Origin: Ignavibacteria bacterium
GTDB taxonomy: Bacteria; Bacteroidota; Ignavibacteria; Tepidaquicellales; OLB5
Reading direction: 5' to 3'
Assembly: GCA_030835005.1 (NCBI GenBank)
Contig: JAUQWT010000100.1
Coordinates: 1 to 6,196, forward strand
DNA: 6,196 nucleotides
Shown: positions 1 through 4,087 of the stretch, in pieces
Numbering within the stretch: position 1 is the first letter of the stretch
Layout of the letters: every line of letters starts with the position of its first letter
Program-made: the position numbers and the translations under genes
Notes under the pieces: generated by a model
Database searches by the model: none
Told to the model about the DNA's origin: nothing
The model's input: the letters and a program-made list of their open reading frames with translations, nothing else

Positions 1-1
1 A

Positions 2-436
2 TCTTCTGTGGGAAATCTTCTTAAGAGAGGATATGAGTTTTATCAGCTTGGAACTCCGTCAAAATTTATTTTGGGTTCACTTTATAAAGAGCCTGTTTAT
101 ATTCCGGAAAATTCTCATATATCAGAGCAGGAAGTTAAAGACCCGTTTTTCAGTGTGAACAAAGCCATTATCAATGATCTTGGAAAGGCAAACAATAGCG
201 GGGTGATCCATAACATAATTGTGATGACAGACAATTACCCTGCTTATTACAGCGATGTAATCAGCAGTGCAAACATTCCGGTATTCAACCTTGGAAAAGA
301 ATTTGATGAAAGGATCAGGATTGGAGAAAGTATTGACTACTGGAAAGGTTCAAATATGCAGGGCCATTGGAATCACCACGGTCATGAAGTAGTTGCAGAG
401 TTTCTGTTTAAAAATCTCAAGAATATTAAGTTCTAA
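2..436 (+). CDS. SGNH/GDSL-hydrolase-like protein, 3' end only
   Basis: This is the C-terminal part (at least 144 residues) of a gene that starts before the window. The frame is open to the left edge, and the GTG at position 8 is probably internal. The visible part has alternating helices and strands. Near the end lies the segment QGHWNHHGHEVVAEF, followed by a final helix. This resembles the C-terminal block of SGNH/GDSL esterases and acetyltransferases, whose Asp-x-His supplies the acid and base of the catalytic triad. Here the His is present, but the position two residues before it is Gln rather than Asp. The N-terminal GDS block is not visible, so the family call rests on this block alone. 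SGNH proteins are frequent in surface-polysaccharide loci, where they add or remove O-acyl groups, and this would suit the neighbouring acyl-carrier operon. The gene ends tail to tail with the SDR gene, with overlapping stop codons. The exact substrate cannot be told. Confidence 0.7.
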   Translation, partial: SSVGNLLKRGYEFYQLGTPSKFILGSLYKEPVYIPENSHISEQEVKDPFFSVNKAIINDLGKANNSGVIHNIIVMTDNYPAYYSDVISSANIPVFNLGKEFDERIRIGESIDYWKGSNMQGHWNHHGHEVVAEFLFKNLKNIKF

Positions 437-1167
437 AGGTTAAGTGGATTGTTAACATCCACTCCTGCTCTTATTTCAATGTTTTTACCGTTGATTCTTT
501 CCGGTGCATTCAAAAGATATTTTACAACTCCGGCCGTTTCATCAAAAGTGAGTAATCTGCCGGCATAACTCTTACTTGCAAGTTCCTGCAGCACTCTTTC
601 ATCAGTATCTTTGTTCAGGCCTCCTGCCATAACATCCGGTGATATGCAGTTGGAGATTATTCCAAGCCTGGAGTTTTCTGCCGCCCATGAATTGCTGAGA
701 GAAAGCAGATAAGATTTATTAGCAGAATATTCACTTAGCCCGATAGGGGGAGCATCCAAAACGTAAGAACTCAATATATTAATTATTCTGCCGGTTTTTT
801 TCTTCCTGAAAATTCTTAATGCTTCTAAGGTAATCGTTATAACGGGCAGAATATTCTCATGAAAACTCCTGGAAAATTCTGCAGGGGAGGATTTGTGAAA
901 ATGCTTCTTCATAAATCCGGTGAGTGCGTTATTGATAAGAACATCAATATCAAGAGATTCTATCTTTGCTGATAGATCTTTCAGGCTTACTTCATCTGAA
1001 TAATCACAGAAAAACGCTTTGATGTTCTTATATTCGGCCTCAAGGGCGGCAGCATTTTTAGCTGATTTACAATAAGTGATATTCACAAAACACGAAGTGT
1101 CTTCTGCGAGCTTTCTTGCGATAGCTTCTCCAAGTCCTGATGCACCGCCTGTAAGTAATATCTTCAT
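433..1167 (-). CDS. SDR-family oxidoreductase, FabG-like
   Basis: This is a complete 244-residue classical short-chain dehydrogenase/reductase, the usual length for FabG-type 3-oxoacyl-ACP reductases. Visible signatures in order are the Rossmann nucleotide-binding motif TGGASGLG (residues 6-13), D55 in a CDYSD segment that normally contacts the adenine, NNA (79-81), N105, the catalytic Ser in ILSSY (S133 or S134), and the YxxxK pair Y147/K151. The full N-S-Y-K set is therefore present and the enzyme should be active and cytosolic. The motif after the active site reads SPDV instead of the more common PG. The ATG overlaps the stop of the upstream MaoC gene (ATGA), which fixes the start and suggests translational coupling. 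It is the last gene of the operon. By context it probably reduces a keto group, or oxidises a hydroxyl, on an ACP-bound acyl chain. A nucleotide-sugar substrate cannot be excluded. Confidence 0.92.
   Translation of the reverse strand: MKILLTGGASGLGEAIARKLAEDTSCFVNITYCKSAKNAAALEAEYKNIKAFFCDYSDEVSLKDLSAKIESLDIDVLINNALTGFMKKHFHKSSPAEFSRSFHENILPVITITLEALRIFRKKKTGRIINILSSYVLDAPPIGLSEYSANKSYLLSLSNSWAAENSRLGIISNCISPDVMAGGLNKDTDERVLQELASKSYAGRLLTFDETAGVVKYLLNAPERINGKNIEIRAGVDVNNPLNL
443..463. other. Hairpin at the convergent gene ends, weak terminator candidate
   Basis: AGTGGAT (443-449) and ATCCACT (457-463) form a 7-bp stem with a 7-nt loop containing GTTAAC. It lies just after the stop of the hydrolase-like gene and inside the last codons of the SDR gene. 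No proper T-run follows on either strand, so it is at best a weak terminator or a structure protecting the plus-strand transcript end. Confidence 0.3.
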
Positions 1168-1556
1168 TCAAAAATCTTTATTTGCAGTTTACCAATTGCT
1201 GTTTTAATATTACTTTCATTGACAAAAACAAAACTTATATCAGCAACATTTACAGCCTCTGAAAAATTCATGACTTCAAACACAAGGCTCAGTGTATCAT
1301 TTAAATAAACCGGTTTCTTATAATTGATCTCCTGGGAGATAAGAATGATGTTTTTTTCCGGGAGGCACTCCCCTGCCATGAAGGAAACAAATCCGTTCAG
1401 GATATTGCCATGCATTACTTTTGATTTGAATCCGCGGGCAACGGCATAACTATCATCCACATGCAGCGGGTTTCTGTCATCAAAGAGCTCAATGAATCCT
1501 TCATAAATCTCTTCTGAAACTGTAAAACTATGCCGGTATTTATCACCTATGTTCAT
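1164..1556 (-). CDS. MaoC/PhaJ-like hot-dog dehydratase
   Basis: This 130-residue protein is a single hot-dog domain of the MaoC/(R)-specific enoyl-CoA hydratase type. The family hydrates or dehydrates (R)-3-hydroxyacyl/enoyl thioesters. The hydratase-2 signature is clear: D27-R-N-P-L-H32 gives the catalytic Asp and His with the same five-residue spacing as in PhaJ. It is followed by A-R-G-F (40-43) and V-M-H-G (47-50), which form the rest of the active-site region. The length is normal for a stand-alone PhaJ-like enzyme. Both ends overlap neighbours by ATGA junctions: its ATG overlaps the ACP stop, and its TGA overlaps the SDR start. With an ACP directly upstream and a reductase downstream, the likely substrate is a carrier-bound acyl group rather than free acyl-CoA; that is inference. 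No ketosynthase is present in the window to make a normal 3-oxoacyl precursor. Confidence 0.9.
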   Translation of the reverse strand: MNIGDKYRHSFTVSEEIYEGFIELFDDRNPLHVDDSYAVARGFKSKVMHGNILNGFVSFMAGECLPEKNIILISQEINYKKPVYLNDTLSLVFEVMNFSEAVNVADISFVFVNESNIKTAIGKLQIKIFE

Positions 1557-1810
1557 ACAGCATTAGAAGTTTGAAGTTTACTTACGATCCTATCACACAT
1601 TTCACCAACATTCTTGAAGCTTTGAATTTCTCCTGATGTGAAGCGGATATTGAAGTGTTTTTCTATGGCAACAACCAGTTGTATGTGGGTAAGTGAATCC
1701 CAGTCTTCAACATCGCTGGCAGTAGTTTCATACTTCAGTTCTATATCATCAACATCCAGCACTTCTTTAAAAACTTCAGTAACTTCATTTATTACTCTGT
1801 TAAGATCCAT
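1553..1810 (-). CDS. Acyl carrier protein
   Basis: This acidic 85-residue protein has the complete phosphopantetheine-binding (PP-binding) fold. The prosthetic-group attachment site is the D-W-D-S-L motif, with S39 as the serine that receives 4'-phosphopantetheine. Helix II continues as THIQLVVAIEKHF, followed by the FNIRF turn typical of discrete ACPs in polyketide and surface-sugar loci. It lies 3 nt after the FkbH-like gene, and FkbH-family enzymes need such a partner ACP to receive the glyceryl unit. The start ATG at 1810 is preceded by a purine-rich stretch but no clear Shine-Dalgarno sequence. It is more likely a dedicated pathway ACP than the housekeeping fatty-acid ACP, because it sits in this operon and not beside fab genes. 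Confidence 0.95.
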   Translation of the reverse strand: MDLNRVINEVTEVFKEVLDVDDIELKYETTASDVEDWDSLTHIQLVVAIEKHFNIRFTSGEIQSFKNVGEMCDRIVSKLQTSNAV

Positions 1811-1813
1811 AAT

Positions 1814-3544
1814 CTATTTTTCTTTAATAAACGTTTTCTTATCTGTATAATTTTTCACAACCAGCTCCCACAGTCCGTTTGATTCTTTAAATCCAAGCTC
1901 TTTGTAATGATCTTTAACCATCTTGTTTTTTGATGTAGGAAGGAATTCACCAATGAGTTTTTCGTAACCGCTGTTTCTTGCCAGTGCAGCAATTGAGTTC
2001 AGTACAAAATTCTCCATTGTACGCTTTAAGACGCGGCAGCTCATTATCCATGTATCTATGAAGAGTCCTTGCGGCTGCTTTTTCATAATGATCAGGCTGA
2101 TAAGCCCGTTGTGGCCGAATTTGTCTTCAAGTGTAAATGATCTTGTAATATATTCGTCTGATTCTGTTATTTTCTGCACATCGCTTTCGGAGTAACGCTG
2201 CGTTCTTAAGTTAAACTGGTTGGATCTTTGCGTAAGCTGTGATACTCTGGGAACGGAAAAGCTATCGAATGGTTTGCATTCCGAAACCATTTCGAGGCTT
2301 GCCAGATACTCATCTTCATTTGCAAATGCCTTCTTCACCTGGCTTCGCTGAAACTCTACCCTGTATTGATCACTTCTTTGGGCATCTTCTTCAGAATAGG
2401 ATGAAGTTTCAAACAGATTGAGTTTGCCAAGATAGTTCAAATACTCTGCAGGATCTTCAGGAAGATCAGGAATTGTAATTTCGGGAAGAAACGACTTAAC
2501 GAGATTCCTTTCGAATGGATTATCGTCAAGAAAAACCATGGAATCAAACCCGATATTAAGGAACTCCTGTATCTGTTTGATGTTATCAGCCTTATTATCC
2601 CAGTTTGCCTGGAACACTGCGAAATCTTCATACTTTAGTACCATGTCAGGGTGATTATCAAAAGCCCCTTTGGCTGTATCATGATCATTCTTACTGCATA
2701 CTGCAAGAATAATTCCGCGGTTCTTAAGCTGCTTTGCCCATTGCTGAAGTTCTGAATATGCTTTACCAATTCCAAGCTCACCGATCTGAATATTCTCAAC
2801 ACCGTCATCGCCAATTATTCCGCCCCATAGAGTGTTATCAAGATCAAGGATGAGGCATTTCTTTGATTTGCCTGTTAAAGAAAGAATAATATCAACAATG
2901 TTTTTGGCGGCAACAGGCAGGAAGTCGAGACTGAAGATCATATCAGCAGTAATGTACAGCTTTGCATCAAATGATCTCTCTAGTCCATAGCTGCTTTGCA
3001 GCAGGTTTATATCACTGATGTAAAGATTTTTTAATTCCCGGCTTAGATCCATTAAACCAAGATTTATCTTTCTTAAATTATAGATGAAGGAGAAATCAAG
3101 TTTATTGGCAAAGTTGCCAAAAACATTATCATTAATTTCAGCAAAGTTGCAGAATATAATTTTACATGACAGCCTGCTGTTTATGATACCGATAAGTTCT
3201 TTGATATGGACAATAGTGTCTTTTGCAAAGGTTCGCTTTTCGGCGTCTGTGGATTTGTTGTACTTGCTCAAAAGTTTCTGTGAGGATTGAAATACAATTA
3301 CATACTCAGGCTTAGTTGAATATAATTCTGAGCCTTCATCTATGATCTCATGATCTATCTGGTCATATTCAGCTTCAAAAATTTCAAGATTAACACCCTC
3401 ATTATACCCCGTGCCCTTTATTGCCTGCACCAGGAGCTGGGTAGAAGTATCTCCCAATATCGCGATCTTCTTAACCGGAAGTGCAGAGAAGTCCTTTTTC
3501 AGGTTTTTTTTGAGTTCACCGAAACTTTTGAGAAAACCGGTCAT
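1814..3544 (-). CDS. FkbH-like HAD-IIIC phosphatase/acyltransferase
   Basis: This 576-residue protein belongs to the FkbH family. Characterised members take 1,3-bisphosphoglycerate, remove the phosphate and load the glyceryl group onto an ACP. Residues 1-210 form an SGNH-like N-terminal domain containing a GDTS segment (31-34). The HAD phosphatase core starts at about 228 with KKCLILDLDNTLWGG. The nucleophile and acid/base Asp are D234 and D236, motif II is the Ser of CSKN (S284), and motif IV is FLDDN (D340, D341). The C-terminal part, about 400-566, is the GNAT-like domain with the family block TQRSNQFNLRTQRY (438-451). All catalytic positions look intact and the length suits the full three-part architecture. 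It is the first gene of the minus-strand operon, with the ACP 3 nt downstream. TATAAT lies about 12 nt before the start codon, but no matching -35 is seen. The donor substrate is inferred from the family. Confidence 0.95.
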   Translation of the reverse strand: MTGFLKSFGELKKNLKKDFSALPVKKIAILGDTSTQLLVQAIKGTGYNEGVNLEIFEAEYDQIDHEIIDEGSELYSTKPEYVIVFQSSQKLLSKYNKSTDAEKRTFAKDTIVHIKELIGIINSRLSCKIIFCNFAEINDNVFGNFANKLDFSFIYNLRKINLGLMDLSRELKNLYISDINLLQSSYGLERSFDAKLYITADMIFSLDFLPVAAKNIVDIILSLTGKSKKCLILDLDNTLWGGIIGDDGVENIQIGELGIGKAYSELQQWAKQLKNRGIILAVCSKNDHDTAKGAFDNHPDMVLKYEDFAVFQANWDNKADNIKQIQEFLNIGFDSMVFLDDNPFERNLVKSFLPEITIPDLPEDPAEYLNYLGKLNLFETSSYSEEDAQRSDQYRVEFQRSQVKKAFANEDEYLASLEMVSECKPFDSFSVPRVSQLTQRSNQFNLRTQRYSESDVQKITESDEYITRSFTLEDKFGHNGLISLIIMKKQPQGLFIDTWIMSCRVLKRTMENFVLNSIAALARNSGYEKLIGEFLPTSKNKMVKDHYKELGFKESNGLWELVVKNYTDKKTFIKEK

Positions 3545-3659
3545 AGGCTCTAAGAATTATACATAAATAACTCTATTTTAGTGTTTTTTCAATGCAAAGA
3601 GTGTTAACAGAAAGGGATGCACGGAATTGAGAAACACTGTGCGGAAAAAAGATTTTTTG

Positions 3660-3740
3660 CTCTGGATATTCACATAAAATATGATATTTATATAAAATGA
3701 TCTGTATTTAGTAATAATGAAATTCTCTGAATTCACATAA
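3660..3740. repeat. Pair of short direct repeats
   Basis: The 10-mer ATTCACATAA occurs at 3668-3677 and again at 3731-3740, a spacing of 63 bp. Both copies are preceded by CTCTG (3660-3664 and 3725-3729), with a 3-nt spacer in the first copy (GAT) and 1 nt in the second (A). The repeats lie 116-196 bp upstream of the FkbH-like start codon. They could be binding sites for a regulator or chance in AT-rich DNA. Confidence 0.4.
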
Positions 3741-3818
3741 CTGGTTTTGCCTCCTTGCGTTTCCAAAAAAGCACATTTATATTAAGCTTCAGAAAAATCA
3801 AAAAGATGAAATTACCTG

Positions 3819-3841
3819 TTTCCGGGATAAAATACCGGAAA
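3819..3841. repeat. Inverted repeat with 7-bp arms
   Basis: TTTCCGG (3819-3825) and CCGGAAA (3835-3841) are exact reverse complements around a 9-nt loop. The arms are more GC-rich than the surroundings, so they stand out. No T-run follows on the plus strand, which argues against a plus-strand terminator. On the minus strand only a loose T-rich stretch follows after several bases. Confidence 0.4.
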
Positions 3842-3912
3842 ATACCCACCCTTGCAGAAAACCCATTTAATTTTCAGGTTGCACAGATTTATTTTAAGCA
3901 ATAGAATATGTT

Positions 3913-3930
3913 ATTTGACTTAAGTCAAAT
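3913..3930. promoter_or_regulatory. Perfect 18-bp palindrome, candidate Crp/Fnr-type operator
   Basis: ATTTGACTTAAGTCAAAT is a perfect palindrome over all 18 bases. Its core TTGAC-TTAA-GTCAA has the layout of Crp/Fnr-superfamily sites: two five-base half-sites starting TTGA separated by 4 bp, as in the FNR box TTGAT-N4-ATCAA, with C in place of T at the fifth base. It lies 157 bp upstream of the secreted-protein start and 368 bp upstream of the FkbH-like start. It could therefore serve either gene and is closer to the former. The palindrome is directly visible; the type of regulator is inference. Confidence 0.5.
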
Positions 3931-3937
3931 GATATAC

Positions 3938-3982
3938 AATCAGTAAAAACTATATTAAAAATCAAAATCAGTAAATTTTGAT
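3938..3982. repeat. Direct repeat overlapping an 8-bp inverted repeat
   Basis: AATCAGTAAA occurs exactly at 3938-3947 and 3966-3975, 28 bp apart. The second copy overlaps an inverted repeat whose arms ATCAAAAT (3961-3968) and ATTTTGAT (3975-3982) surround a 6-nt loop. The block begins 7 bp after the 18-bp palindrome and ends about 105 bp before the secreted-protein start codon. This makes a dense cluster of potential regulatory elements. Base composition is very AT-rich, so some of this may be chance. Confidence 0.35.
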
Positions 3983-4087
3983 CTTACCCTATGGAGCCGG
4001 CCTTATTAATAATTGTTTGCAAATTGAATCAGGCTTAATAGTTTAGTGAACAAAATAATTTTAGCATAATTTAACCACAAGAATAAG

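Larger units (their letters stand above)
3545..4087. other. Divergent intergenic region, no convincing gene
   Basis: This 543-bp AT-rich spacer separates the start of the minus-strand FkbH operon from the start of the plus-strand secreted-protein gene, so it should contain both promoters. A 62-codon minus-strand frame (3766-3578) and a 32-codon plus-strand frame (3806-3904) exist. Neither has a ribosome-binding site or a recognisable protein pattern, so both are left out as genes. The region carries an 18-bp palindrome and several short repeats, listed separately. No good match to the Bacteroidetes -33/-7 promoter pattern (TTG, TAnnTTTG) was found for either gene. Confidence 0.7.

Noticed and set aside
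1638..3553. Several 60-70 codon frames at 1638-1850, 2239-2421, 2437-2631, 3084-3290 and 3350-3553
   Set aside because: All overlap the ACP or FkbH-like genes in other frames and have no protein-like features of their own.
3556..3592. Minus-strand TATAAT (3556-3561) with TTGAAA (3587-3592) as a promoter for the FkbH operon
   Set aside because: The spacing is about 25 bp instead of about 17, and the implied leader would be only a few bases. The TATAAT could be chance in AT-rich DNA.
3641..3660. A6-GA-T6 stretch as a rho-independent terminator
   Set aside because: There is no GC-rich stem, and no gene ends nearby on either strand.
3578..3766. 62-codon minus-strand reading frame upstream of the FkbH-like gene
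   Set aside because: No ribosome-binding site, low-complexity Phe/Ile/Lys/Asn-rich translation typical of AT-rich spacer DNA, and no recognisable motif.
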